NCBI RefSeq assembly: GCF_900109045.1
Contig: NZ_FNYL01000012.1
Span: forward strand, 186,001-250,000
DNA: 64,000 bases
Origin: Dyadobacter sp. SG02
Lineage (GTDB): Bacteria > Bacteroidota > Bacteroidia > Cytophagales > Spirosomataceae
Reading direction: 5' to 3'
Position numbers and translations under genes: made by a program. The notes under the pieces are model-generated. The model made no database searches. It saw only the letters and a list, made by a program, of their open reading frames with translations, and had not been told where the DNA came from. Within the stretch, counting starts at the first letter, position 1. Every line of letters starts with the position of its first letter. Below are positions 35,213-43,962 of the stretch, one piece after another.

Positions 35213-35534
35213 TATTAGTATTAAGCGGGTTTATTAAATAATGCAACGGTTAACCGGGGAATCATCGAGTCGATGGTCCCCTGGCAGGAAAACATAACGC
35301 TAACTCGTATACGCAGTCCAGCATATACGCGAAATCCTGACCCTGTGTTTAAAGCATTACAGGCATTTGTAGATGTACCGTCTGGAAATGGTGGTTATTT
35401 CCGGTCGACAGGATTTCAATAAAATACTTACTCTATAAATTCGGTGGGCAAAGTAAATTTAAGTATCCCAATAATGCAAGGATAGCCTTGTATTATTGGG
35501 ATATTTTAAGCCGTGAGCCTGGAATGAGATACAA
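35213..35534. other. intergenic region upstream of the sulfatase-locus susC
   Basis: These 322 bases hold palindrome site D near 35432 and otherwise show no recognisable gene. The ~215 bases between site D and the susC start would be a long 5' leader; no known riboswitch was recognised in it. Confidence 0.5.
35432..35448. promoter_or_regulatory. sulfur-locus palindrome, site D (degenerate right half)
   Basis: TCTATAAATTCGGTGGG keeps the left half and core of site B but has GTGGG for ATAGA. It is followed at once by CAAAG and then TAAATTTAA, matching site C (CAAAGTAAGTTTAA) over the same stretch. It lies upstream of susC of the sulfatase operon. Confidence 0.5.
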
Positions 35535-36215
35535 TTAATCGACTTTGGTTACTTTCAGGTCGGTGAAATGGCCGAGGCTGCCCGGCCCGATCCACAAGCC
35601 CACACTTCCGCGATGGTCTTTTCCCTGTTTAAGGTCGTTGACAATCAATGTAGGCTGCGCAGCGCCATTGACATACAACTTGGCGGTTTCGTCCTTCACC
35701 TCTATTTTTACCTTCGTCCATTCGGCCGGTACCATGTCGGCGTAGGCTTCGTATTTCTCCGGGGTTTCTTTGCGTAGTTTTTCCCACGGGAAACCGGGCA
35801 TGGAAACGTATTGCGTCGAGTGGTTCCGGCGCACCTGGTCGTTGGCGCGGCCGTTGGTCGGGCGGATGTACAAAAGCTCCATTTTGGAAGTATCCGCAGC
35901 TACCCGGAATGCAATCCCGACAAACCCGCGGGCGCCTTCGCCAGAATTCGCCATCGGCTGTCCCGAAATGGTCGCTTCGATGGTACCGTTATGAAAATCA
36001 ATATCTTTCAGCACGGCCAATGTCTTTTCGTTGACGGGCGCTTTGGGCATTTGCAGCGCAATGGCCTGTTTCCCCTTGTAATCCGTGGCGGTAACCGCCA
36101 CCTGATAAGGCGTCAGCGAAGCAGGTTTGAGGTCGACCTGCTGTGCTCCGGCATTGCTGAAACAAAACGACAAGGCAAGCGACAGCCCCAGGGCGGTGGT
36201 TGTGATTTTTTTCAT
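35535..36215 (-). CDS. secreted LamG/DUF1080-like beta-sandwich protein
   Basis: The ATG at 36215 gives 226 residues with a signal peptide (cleavage near NAGAQ). The rest resembles the concanavalin-like domain of DUF1080/3-keto-disaccharide hydrolase-type proteins: DIDFHNGTIEATISGQ, GFVGIAFRV, YIRPTNGRANDQVRRNHSTQYVS, WTKVKIEVKDETAKLYVNG, GSVGLWIGPGSLGHFTDLKV. Such domains bind or cleave sugars. It ends the short operon SBP - sulfatase - sulfatase - this gene and lies just upstream of the susC promoter region. Enzymatic activity is uncertain. Confidence 0.75.
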   Translation of the reverse strand: MKKITTTALGLSLALSFCFSNAGAQQVDLKPASLTPYQVAVTATDYKGKQAIALQMPKAPVNEKTLAVLKDIDFHNGTIEATISGQPMANSGEGARGFVGIAFRVAADTSKMELLYIRPTNGRANDQVRRNHSTQYVSMPGFPWEKLRKETPEKYEAYADMVPAEWTKVKIEVKDETAKLYVNGAAQPTLIVNDLKQGKDHRGSVGLWIGPGSLGHFTDLKVTKVD

Positions 36216-36273
36216 GGCTCGTTTTAAAGTAAAAATGGAATGGTTATCAAACACGTAACCATTCCAAAACTAC

Positions 36274-37653
36274 TTACTTACCGGTATTTTTCCCAGCGGC
36301 GCGCTCTGCTCTTTTTTTGATGTGGCTGTCGTCGGAAGGCATCCGCTGCACGAGCGGCGGCGGGGTATCGCCGATCTTCTTTTTGTAGGCTTCCAGCGAG
36401 GTCAGCAGTTCCTTCGCTTTCGCCGGATTGGAATGCAAAAGGTTATTCTGCTCTCCGATGTCCGTTTTTAGGTTAAAAAGTAATGTATCTGCGGCGGGAA
36501 CGATCGTCGCGTTGCCGATTTTCACGTCTTTCTGCGGCAGCCTGATCTTCCAGTCGCCCTTGCGGTAGGCTTCGATAATGCCATTGGAATAATAGGCAAA
36601 CTCATCGCCCTTCCGCTTGCCGGTACCGAAAAGCACGGGGCTGATATCCTCCCCGTCGAGCGGCTTTTTGGTTTGTGTTTTCTGACTGCCTGTGAGGCTG
36701 ATAATAGTCGGGTAAAGATCGAGATGCGTCGCCAGATCGTCATAAACCGTACCCGGCTTGATCTTGCCCGGCCAGTAAGCCACCGTCGGTACGCGCTGCC
36801 CGCCTTCGAATGTGGTGCCTTTGCCCTGCCGCAACGGCCCGGCCGAGCCACCTTCGACATCGAAGATCAGCCAGGGGCCATTGTCGCTCGTGAACACCAC
36901 CAGCGTATTTTCTTCCAGACCATTCTTTTTCAATGCCTTTACCACCTCTCCCACGCTCCAATCGAGCTCTTCGATCACATCGCCGTACAGCCCTCTTTTG
37001 GATTTGCCCTCAAATTTCGGCGAAGCGTAAATCGGTACGTGCGGCATATTGTGGGTAATGTAGAGGAAAAACGGCTTGTTCTTGTTCTGGTCGATGAAGC
37101 GAACGGCCTCTTTGGTGTACGTCTGCGTAATGTATTTCTGGTTGACCTTAATGCTGTCAACATCGTTGCCGCGCAGGTACGCGACGCCCATCATGTCATT
37201 CGAATAGGGAATGCCGTAGTATTCGTCAAAACCATTTTGCAAAGGCAAAAACTGCCTGTGATGCCCCAAGTGCCATTTCCCGAAGATGGCAGTGCGGTAG
37301 CCGTTGCCTTTCAATGCTTCGGCGATGGTTACTTCTTCGGCGGGAATGCCCGTAAAACTCTCCGGGAAAAATACATGATCGATCCCCAGCCTGCGCGGGT
37401 AGCGCCCGGTAATGAGCGCCGCGCGAGTGGGACTGCACACGGGAGACGACGAATAAAATGAGGTCAGTTTGATACCGTTCGCGGCCAGCCCGTCGATATT
37501 CGGTGTCCGGATGTCCGTCGCGCCGAATGTGCCAATGTCGCCATACCCCAGGTCGTCAGCGAGGATAACAACGATATTGGGCCTCCGCTGGGTTTGCGCC
37601 TCGGCTGTCAGCGCAGCCAGGATCACCGCCGCGCCCATTAGTAGTCTTCTCAT
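36274..37653 (-). CDS. secreted S1-family sulfatase (arylsulfatase A-like)
   Basis: This 459-residue sulfatase has a signal peptide ending AEAQ and site CSPTR (C73). VVILADDLGYGDIGTFGATDI, IFGKWHLGHH, ITHNMPHVPIYASPKF and FTSDNGPWLIFDVEGGSAGPLRQGKGTTFEGG match arylsulfatase A/GALNS-type S1 enzymes. The C-terminus is basic (HIKKRAERAAGKNTGK). It lies 58 bases upstream of the LamG-like gene and 18 bases downstream of the large arylsulfatase, so it is co-transcribed. Substrate is not predictable from sequence alone. Confidence 0.92.
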   Translation of the reverse strand: MRRLLMGAAVILAALTAEAQTQRRPNIVVILADDLGYGDIGTFGATDIRTPNIDGLAANGIKLTSFYSSSPVCSPTRAALITGRYPRRLGIDHVFFPESFTGIPAEEVTIAEALKGNGYRTAIFGKWHLGHHRQFLPLQNGFDEYYGIPYSNDMMGVAYLRGNDVDSIKVNQKYITQTYTKEAVRFIDQNKNKPFFLYITHNMPHVPIYASPKFEGKSKRGLYGDVIEELDWSVGEVVKALKKNGLEENTLVVFTSDNGPWLIFDVEGGSAGPLRQGKGTTFEGGQRVPTVAYWPGKIKPGTVYDDLATHLDLYPTIISLTGSQKTQTKKPLDGEDISPVLFGTGKRKGDEFAYYSNGIIEAYRKGDWKIRLPQKDVKIGNATIVPAADTLLFNLKTDIGEQNNLLHSNPAKAKELLTSLEAYKKKIGDTPPPLVQRMPSDDSHIKKRAERAAGKNTGK

Positions 37654-37671
37654 GGAAGGATATTTAAAATG

Positions 37672-39993
37672 TTACTTCTCCTTTTGTATTAAACCTACTT
37701 TCTCCTGATTCTCCTCTTGCTGATCGATTACCAGCTGCTTCACCTTCCCATTAAAGGCAAAAGTGCCGGGGTAATCTTTGGTAACCGGCGAGTTGAGGTC
37801 TTTCCCGACACTGAAACCGTCGGAAGAAGCCGATGCCAGGTATTTGGTACCGATACCAGCCTGCTCAGCCGCTTTTACGCCATTCAAAAGCAAAGTCACT
37901 TTTTTATCGGAAGAAAATTCAATACGAACGGTGTTCCGGCCTTCTTTCAAGGGTTTGGAAGCTGTTAGTACGACGGGTTTAACACCGTCGTTGAGCAGGT
38001 AATGCAATTGGTTTTGTTTTACATAAAGACTGCTTCCCCCGAGCAAACCGCCATTCGCAAAAATCACCCCCTCGGCATTCTTACCCACCTCGACCTCTGC
38101 CGTAATATCCACAGGCCCTTTTCCGATGTAAACCCGTGTTTTAATGGTTGTACCTTCATAAATCACCGTTTTCGGGCGGATGGGCGGCAGTGCGAGCCCT
38201 GCGCGGAAGTTTTTGAGCGGGTATACCTGGTATTTCTCCGCTTCCTCGTCGAACAGCTTTTTCAGCGCTTCCAGCTTTTCGGGATGTTTGGCGGCGAGGT
38301 CGTTGATCTCGTTCCAGTCTTCATTGATATTGTAAAGCTCCCATTTGTCGCGCTTGAAATCGGCTATGAAGTTAATGTCGGTCGTTTGCTCGCCGAATGT
38401 GTTCCTCGGGTGATACACACTTGCTTTCCAGCCATCCTTGTAAATAGCCCGGCCGCCGTGCAGTTCATAATACTGCTGCGTATGCCGCGCCGCCGCCTGC
38501 GCGTCGTTGAGCGAATAGGCCAGCGATGTGCCGTGGAATGGCCATTGCTTGTAGCCGTTGATCGCCGTCGGCACTTTCACGCCGGTCAGTTCGATGGTCG
38601 TCGGCAGGATGTCGGTCACGTGCGTGTATTGCGCGCGAAGGCCGCCCTTGTCGGTAATTCCTTTGGGATAATGCACGATGAGCGTGGTATGCGACGCGCC
38701 TTCCGCATTCACATCGCTTTTCCAATAGCGGAATGGCGTGTTCGTAGCCTGCGACCAGCCTAGCGGGTAGTTGGGATAGCTGTATTCGGTGCCCAGTTTG
38801 TCGTATTGGGATAACAGGAATTGGATATCGTCGCCGGATGACTTCTCCGCCGTACCTGCCGTGCCGGTGTAAGTACCTTCCTTGCTGCCGCCGTTGTCGC
38901 CTACCACGAGGAAAATCAGCGTATTATCCAACTGGCCGATCTGTTGCAGGTAATCCACCACCCGGCCCACTTCGTAATCGGTATAAGAAAGAAAACCCGC
39001 GTATACTTCCATAAAACGGGCATAAATCTTCTTCTCGTCGGCTGAAAGCGCGTTCCAGGGCTTGATACCGGTCTGCCGCGGCGGTAGTTGCGTGCCTTTG
39101 GGTGCCAGTCCGCCTGCTAATTGTCGCCGGAAAACTTTGTCGCGGTATTCGTCCCAGCCGCCGTCGAACTTGCCTTTGTACTTGTCGCTCCATTCACGCG
39201 CCACGTGATGCGGCGCATGTGCGGCACCGGTTGCGAGATAAAGGAAGAATGGCTTCTCCGCGTCGGCCGATTTCTGGTTAGCAATGTAGGAAATGGCTTT
39301 GTCGGACAAAAGCTGGTTCAAATGTTTGGTATTCGGCTCGATATCGATCGGTGAAGTTTCCTCGACCAGTTGCGGGTGCCATTGGTCGGTGGCGCCGCCC
39401 AGGAAACCGTAAAAATGCTCGAAGCCCCGGCCGGTCGGATAGCGGTTGTACGGCCCGGCGATGGTGAGGTCGCGCGGCTGGTTACCGTGCCATTTACCTA
39501 ATGCAAATGTGTTATAGCCGTTTTCTTTGAAAATCTCCGCCACCGTTCCTGCCTCGAACGGGATATTGCCGTTGTAACCGGGCGCGCCGATGCCTAACTC
39601 GGCGTGATGCCCCATAGCCACGCTGTGCGGGTTCCTGCCTGTGAGCAGGGATGCGCGTGTAGGGCTGCAAATGCCGGTTGTGTGGAAATTCGTATAGCGC
39701 AGGCCGCCGTTGGCTAACTTTTCAAAATTAGGCGTATCGATGAGTCCGCCGAATGCCGACGTTGCACCGAAACCCACATCGTCTAGCAAGATCCACACGA
39801 CGTTCGGCGCGCCTTTCGGAGCTTTGGGTTGTTCCTGCCACCATTGTTCCGTTTCTTCGATTGTCTTGCCCACCTTTCCACGGAACGGCTGAACGGGATC
39901 GTGCTGCGCCGAGACGCGGCTGAAAACGGTGGCGCCGAGCAACAGCATACCCAGCCGCTGCCTGGTGAGGGCGGATCGTAAATGTTTTGTCAT
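37672..39993 (-). CDS. large secreted arylsulfatase with C-terminal jelly-roll
   Basis: The ATG at 39993 gives 773 residues, with a signal peptide ending RVSAQ. The site is CSPTR (C109). VVWILLDDVGFGATSAFGGLID, FALGKWHGN and LVVGDNGGSKEGT are the core motifs. The C-terminal ~150 residues form a beta-sandwich (VDITAEVEVGKNAEGVIFAN, NTVRIEFSSDKKVTLLLNG). The whole architecture and much sequence are shared with the enzyme at 26616-28955, indicating duplication. It follows the binding-protein gene by 69 bases. Confidence 0.92.
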   Translation of the reverse strand: MTKHLRSALTRQRLGMLLLGATVFSRVSAQHDPVQPFRGKVGKTIEETEQWWQEQPKAPKGAPNVVWILLDDVGFGATSAFGGLIDTPNFEKLANGGLRYTNFHTTGICSPTRASLLTGRNPHSVAMGHHAELGIGAPGYNGNIPFEAGTVAEIFKENGYNTFALGKWHGNQPRDLTIAGPYNRYPTGRGFEHFYGFLGGATDQWHPQLVEETSPIDIEPNTKHLNQLLSDKAISYIANQKSADAEKPFFLYLATGAAHAPHHVAREWSDKYKGKFDGGWDEYRDKVFRRQLAGGLAPKGTQLPPRQTGIKPWNALSADEKKIYARFMEVYAGFLSYTDYEVGRVVDYLQQIGQLDNTLIFLVVGDNGGSKEGTYTGTAGTAEKSSGDDIQFLLSQYDKLGTEYSYPNYPLGWSQATNTPFRYWKSDVNAEGASHTTLIVHYPKGITDKGGLRAQYTHVTDILPTTIELTGVKVPTAINGYKQWPFHGTSLAYSLNDAQAAARHTQQYYELHGGRAIYKDGWKASVYHPRNTFGEQTTDINFIADFKRDKWELYNINEDWNEINDLAAKHPEKLEALKKLFDEEAEKYQVYPLKNFRAGLALPPIRPKTVIYEGTTIKTRVYIGKGPVDITAEVEVGKNAEGVIFANGGLLGGSSLYVKQNQLHYLLNDGVKPVVLTASKPLKEGRNTVRIEFSSDKKVTLLLNGVKAAEQAGIGTKYLASASSDGFSVGKDLNSPVTKDYPGTFAFNGKVKQLVIDQQEENQEKVGLIQKEK

Positions 39994-40062
39994 AAAATTT
40001 TTGGAATGAATGGAAAACAAAAGCGGGCACAACCTGATGTCGTGCCCGCGGGCTTGCAAACC

Positions 40063-40995
40063 TTATTTTACAGCCTGAAATCTTTCCAGTTTCTCTTTCT
40101 CGTCGGCCAGGCGTTTGGCATCGGCTTTCAGATAACCGAATTGGTGAAGGTCTTTATCGGCATTCGCTGCCACCCAAAGCAGGAATTTCTTGGCTTCGGG
40201 GTTTGAATTATTTTTAGCGATTGAAAAATGAATATCCTCAACCGGCACATTTTTGACTTTTCCAGCTTCCAGCGTTGTAATGACCTGGTCCAGGTTTTCC
40301 AATGCCTTTTCTTCTTTCGAAACACGGCCATTGCCATCCAGGTCGACAGGGATGATCGTCAGCCCTTCCACCGGCTTGCGGCTTTGCAGGTCATACGCGA
40401 GGCCGGGCGTGGTGTACGTAATGCCAGTATCATCTTTCAAAAGCGCTTTGATCAAATGCTCGTCCGCACCGGCAATGGCCTTTCCTTTGATGTTCTGCTG
40501 CTCATAACCGAAGTATTTAGCGAAAGTCAGCGGCGCGCCGGCTTTTTGCAGGCGGGTATAGATCGTGTATTGCGTCGTCAGCGACTTGTCTTTTTCTGCA
40601 TAAATATCGTGGAAGAAAATCTGCTTGTACGTTTTCTCGTTCAAACCTTTATCCGCATATTCTTTCGCAAACGTTGATTTTGCATTAGCCACCGGCAACA
40701 ATGCATAACGACCGATCGAAATATACTCGCGGGTGTCCTTTACTTCCTTTTCCTGGTCATAGGCCTCGATCAGCAGATCATATTTCGCAGGATCGGTAAT
40801 CGTACGCGTTTCGATGACGATTTGTGCCTTTGGGTTAGCGGCGGTGTATTCCTTGATCCATTTATCTACCAGAGGATAAGCGAAACGCACACCAGTTATG
40901 ATTACCTTATTGTCGGTGGACTCCTGTGCAAATGCATTGGGAAAAGCAGTCAGTGCCAGGCCTGCTGCCAGAAAGATGCTCTTAAAATTTTTCAT
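40063..40995 (-). CDS. PstS-like periplasmic binding protein with EF-hand-type loop
   Basis: The ATG at 40995 gives 310 residues with a signal peptide ending AFAQ. The fold looks like a type II periplasmic binding protein for oxyanions (VIITGVRFAYPLVDKWIKEY, SIGRYALLPVANAKSTFAKE, TGITYTTPGLAYDL). Residues in DLDGNGRVSKEE match a canonical 12-residue EF-hand calcium loop. No ABC permease or ATPase gene is adjacent; instead it leads an operon with two sulfatases. A role in binding released sulfate or a sulfate ester is plausible but inferred from context. Palindrome site C lies 263 bases upstream. Confidence 0.75.
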   Translation of the reverse strand: MKNFKSIFLAAGLALTAFPNAFAQESTDNKVIITGVRFAYPLVDKWIKEYTAANPKAQIVIETRTITDPAKYDLLIEAYDQEKEVKDTREYISIGRYALLPVANAKSTFAKEYADKGLNEKTYKQIFFHDIYAEKDKSLTTQYTIYTRLQKAGAPLTFAKYFGYEQQNIKGKAIAGADEHLIKALLKDDTGITYTTPGLAYDLQSRKPVEGLTIIPVDLDGNGRVSKEEKALENLDQVITTLEAGKVKNVPVEDIHFSIAKNNSNPEAKKFLLWVAANADKDLHQFGYLKADAKRLADEKEKLERFQAVK

Positions 40996-41348
40996 GATGT
41001 AAAAAGTGGTTGGAAGCGTGGGCCGATCAACCCACTGCATGATGAATGATATGTAACAGGACGAAAATCAGATTACAGCGAAACATACCGCCGTTAGCGC
41101 GAGCTCAACAACAGCAACAGGATACGGCAGCGAAGGAATAACCGGAAGGGCCCACCATAGGCACAATACTACTGCGCGAAGAATAACGATCCATCGATTT
41201 CATGTTTTGAAAAAGATTGTGGTACTGATCTCGTCTGCTGGTGGTTAACAGATAAAATCTACTAATTTGATAGACAAAGTAAGTTTAAAGAAATTGAAAA
41301 CGCAAGGGGCGCATTGAAATTCGCTAAAAATTGGGAAAATTGAAGCGA
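40996..41348. other. intergenic region upstream of the binding-protein operon
   Basis: This 353-base region contains palindrome site C (41258-41274) and a ~260-base probable 5' leader toward the binding-protein gene. No small gene or known RNA was recognised. Confidence 0.5.
41258..41274. promoter_or_regulatory. sulfur-locus palindrome, site C
   Basis: TCTACTAATTTGATAGA fits TCTAY-N7-ATAGA, with CAAAG directly following (41275-41279), giving CTTTG adjoining upstream on the transcribed strand. It differs from site B at only two positions. It precedes the binding-protein/two-sulfatase operon. Confidence 0.6.
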
Positions 41349-41747
41349 TTACCAGACGACTTGCAGGCCTTCGCTGGTGTATTTGCGGATGTTCTTGTCG
41401 ATAGTAATAAGTGAACACTTCTGGCGAAGAGCCTGCCAGATTAACATCCGGTCGAATGGGTCTTTATGGTGGGTGGCTGAGAGTTTGTGGAAGGAGGAGC
41501 AGAGTTCATATGAGAGCGGCAATATGTTAAAGTCTGATTTAAGTGCAGCCAATACAAAATCTTCGGGATCAGCTCCGTTCAGATCCAGCTTTTGTATTGA
41601 ACGTTTAATTGACATTTCCCAAAAACTTAATGCACTGACGACAATTGCATTGCTCTTATTTTCCAAAATCTGTTGAACATTGATAGGCAACTTTTCAAAA
41701 TCTGTAAGTGCCCATATTAATGTGTGTGTATCCAAAAGGTAGGTCAT
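41349..41747 (-). CDS. PIN-domain ribonuclease toxin (VapC-like)
   Basis: This 132-residue PIN-domain protein has the acidic metal-binding set at D6 (LLDTHTLIW), E44 (SFWEM), D99 (DPFDRMLIWQA) and D117 (TIDKNI). VapC toxins of this type cut RNA until neutralised by the partner antitoxin. Its start overlaps the antitoxin stop by 4 bases, the usual coupled arrangement. Length and motifs are complete, so the module is probably active. Confidence 0.9.
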   Translation of the reverse strand: MTYLLDTHTLIWALTDFEKLPINVQQILENKSNAIVVSALSFWEMSIKRSIQKLDLNGADPEDFVLAALKSDFNILPLSYELCSSFHKLSATHHKDPFDRMLIWQALRQKCSLITIDKNIRKYTSEGLQVVW

Positions 41748-41986
41748 AAGCCGAGAAATTCTTCTTCCGTCATGGAAAAGTCGTCTGCAAAAGTGACCGT
41801 CACTTTGCCTTTGAGCGCCCCCAATTTTCTAGGTTCGCTGTCTCTTGGAAGCAAATGTCCGGGAACAAGATACGCCTGAACCGCCTTCTGATCACCAAAA
41901 GTTACTCCTACCCTTTCTCCCTTTCTGAGCTCATCGAGTACCTGGGAAGAATTTGCCTCGATTTGATCCGCGCTGACAGTTATCAT
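41744..41986 (-). CDS. Phd/YefM-family antitoxin
   Basis: This 80-residue protein has an N-terminal Phd/YefM DNA-binding fold (MITVSADQIEANSSQVLDELRKGERVGVTF opens it) and an acidic C-terminal tail (FADDFSMTEEEFLGL) suited to wrapping the toxin. It precedes vapC with a 4-base overlap. Such antitoxins repress their own promoter, with the toxin as co-repressor. Confidence 0.85.
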   Translation of the reverse strand: MITVSADQIEANSSQVLDELRKGERVGVTFGDQKAVQAYLVPGHLLPRDSEPRKLGALKGKVTVTFADDFSMTEEEFLGL

Positions 41987-42054
41987 AGCATCCTGTGTTT
42001 GATTGATGATTCAAATTACTACATCTCAGGCAGTAATGTCAATAAAAAAAGCCG

Positions 42055-42846
42055 CTAATGTCCCAACGGTACCATTGCATTATCAACCGCCGGAGACTTG
42101 TGCTTCTTCCTGTTCCATTTCCTGAAATCCTTCCAGATGGCTTCGGGGTAAAGGTTTATTCCGTAACTATAATAGAACCCGCTGAACCGCTCGCGGAATT
42201 CGCCGGAAGAGAGGGCATTACGGTAGCCGATCTGCGAGTTGATGCCCGCCCAGCGCAATGCGCGGTACTCGCCGTACACGCCCACTTGCAGCGGAATGAA
42301 GTAGTCCTTGCGCGAGCCGGACGTGATGCCGTCGAACAGGTCGCGGAAGCGGGTGCTTTGGTTACCGATCCCTACTTCCAATGGCGTGGACAGTACCCAT
42401 CGTTTATTGCGGATTGCTGTGTGCCAGTAGGCAAAGTTGGCGAATCGGACGTCGGTGGCGGTGTAGTAAGAGAGATTCAGCGGATCGGGGAATATATTAT
42501 GCCAGTTGACTAGCCTCCGTGAGGCATTATAGCCCAGCCAGTAATAACCTGCCGTAAGTCGATTGCGTTTTTCGCCGAAAGTAATCCCCGCATTAACCCC
42601 GAAAACATTGATATGCTTGTGCTGGATAAATGTACCCCGCGCATCAAAATTAAAGAATAGCTTGACCTTATTCTGCGAGGTAAGTTTTTGTGAAGCGGCA
42701 GTGTCTTGTGCGACAGCTACCTTTTGTATAGCAGCAGTTGAATCCGTTTGCGCGTAAGAATGCCGCAGTCCTGCAAGAAGCAGGGTTAATAGTGTAAAAA
42801 TAATCTTGTTAGGGCGCTTACGCGGTTGTTGGAAACCGTATTTCAT
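42055..42846 (-). CDS. secreted outer-membrane beta-barrel hypothetical
   Basis: The ATG at 42846 gives 263 residues with a signal peptide ending HSYAQ. The mature part alternates short strands with Tyr/Trp/Phe-rich turns (GITFGEKRNRLTAGYYWLGY, VGVYGEYRALRWAGINSQIGYR, FSGFYYSYGINLYPEAIW), as in small outer-membrane barrels. No family is recognised. It stands alone, ~110 bases from the ThuA gene on the same strand. Confidence 0.6.
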   Translation of the reverse strand: MKYGFQQPRKRPNKIIFTLLTLLLAGLRHSYAQTDSTAAIQKVAVAQDTAASQKLTSQNKVKLFFNFDARGTFIQHKHINVFGVNAGITFGEKRNRLTAGYYWLGYNASRRLVNWHNIFPDPLNLSYYTATDVRFANFAYWHTAIRNKRWVLSTPLEVGIGNQSTRFRDLFDGITSGSRKDYFIPLQVGVYGEYRALRWAGINSQIGYRNALSSGEFRERFSGFYYSYGINLYPEAIWKDFRKWNRKKHKSPAVDNAMVPLGH

Positions 42847-42977
42847 CTCAACTTCAACACAAAACGGCACTGGGCCTGCTTCGTCTTTTGTCTGTCAGGA
42901 CCACCGGGGTTATTGCAAGGTGTAACGCAAAACCGGCGAAAGAAATTTACGGATTAAAAAAATTTAATCTTCCGAGC

Positions 42978-43886
42978 TTATTCAACCCGCTTTGTGAGCG
43001 CATTCAGTTCATTATCAGTAGGCGTTGCGGAAGGGATTCCTTCGGCAGGAACATCGATCTTTGCGGCCCACGCAATGGCGTTCAGTACGAGTTTACGGAA
43101 GTTGTCGTTCTTCCAGTTCTTATGCATATGCCCGCCTGTGAAGCCAAATCCGCGACCGCCATCCGATCGCTCGAATGCCCAGGCCAGGGTTTGCATTTCT
43201 TTGCGCGTAATCACCGCCTCGCGCACGGCGGGGTTGTTGGAATGCGTACCATCGGGCTTATCCAGCGTCGATTCCGGTGGTAATGCCTGTAAAATGGGCG
43301 TTACACCTTTCATTCCGGGCGTGAAACGCATGTGGTAGTACCATTCGTCGAGAATCGTGAAAGGCTTTACGCCACGGGCGACCGGGTGATCGGGAAAACG
43401 CGCGAAACTGGCTTCCCAGACGGGGTTTACCGACCAATTGGTTTCGAAATACCCTCCTATCCATTTCAAAAAGCGTTCTCCGCCAGCCTGCGCGTCAACT
43501 TCCAGGGAAAAATGCAGGTTGACAATACCCGTACCGCGTGCCGTTAGTTCTTCCATTTTAGCCGCATGTACAAGCTCTAAATGATCCTTGCCGCCGCCAT
43601 CCAGGTAGAATACGATCGCTGCCGCATTATCCAGCACCGATTCGTCCTGCGGCCATCCGTTACGCACGATCACAGCTTCGGCCCCTGGCAGGCTGTCGTT
43701 CAATGCTTTGGCAAGTATTGTGCAGCCGCCGTTATGTTCGTGCTCGCCTTTGCCATGGCTGTCGGGACCGGCGATGAAGACAATCCTTTTCTTAGCTAAA
43801 TTCGCATTGGCAGCTGATTTAACCTGCGCATTTGCCGCTGTACACAGCAGCGTCATGCTCAATATGAAGGCGAATATCCTGTCCAT
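42978..43886 (-). CDS. secreted ThuA-domain protein
   Basis: This 302-residue protein has a signal peptide ending ANAQ and a ThuA-like (class I glutamine-amidotransferase-fold) domain: RIVFIAGPDSHGKGEHEHNGG, AAIVFYLDGGGKDHLE, RGTGIVNLHFSLEVDAQAGG, DEWYYHMRF, and GRGFGFTGGHMHKNW. ThuA proteins are linked to sugar (trehalose-type) use, and secreted versions are common in Bacteroidota polysaccharide loci. The biochemical reaction is unclear. It lies between the outer-membrane hypothetical and the nitrate-type response regulator. Confidence 0.8.
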   Translation of the reverse strand: MDRIFAFILSMTLLCTAANAQVKSAANANLAKKRIVFIAGPDSHGKGEHEHNGGCTILAKALNDSLPGAEAVIVRNGWPQDESVLDNAAAIVFYLDGGGKDHLELVHAAKMEELTARGTGIVNLHFSLEVDAQAGGERFLKWIGGYFETNWSVNPVWEASFARFPDHPVARGVKPFTILDEWYYHMRFTPGMKGVTPILQALPPESTLDKPDGTHSNNPAVREAVITRKEMQTLAWAFERSDGGRGFGFTGGHMHKNWKNDNFRKLVLNAIAWAAKIDVPAEGIPSATPTDNELNALTKRVE

Positions 43887-43962
43887 TGTTTCCCAGTTTT
43901 ATTGACGGTTCGTTTTCGAAACCGGTAACCGGGTTTGGAAGGCATAAAAATCAGGCCATAGG

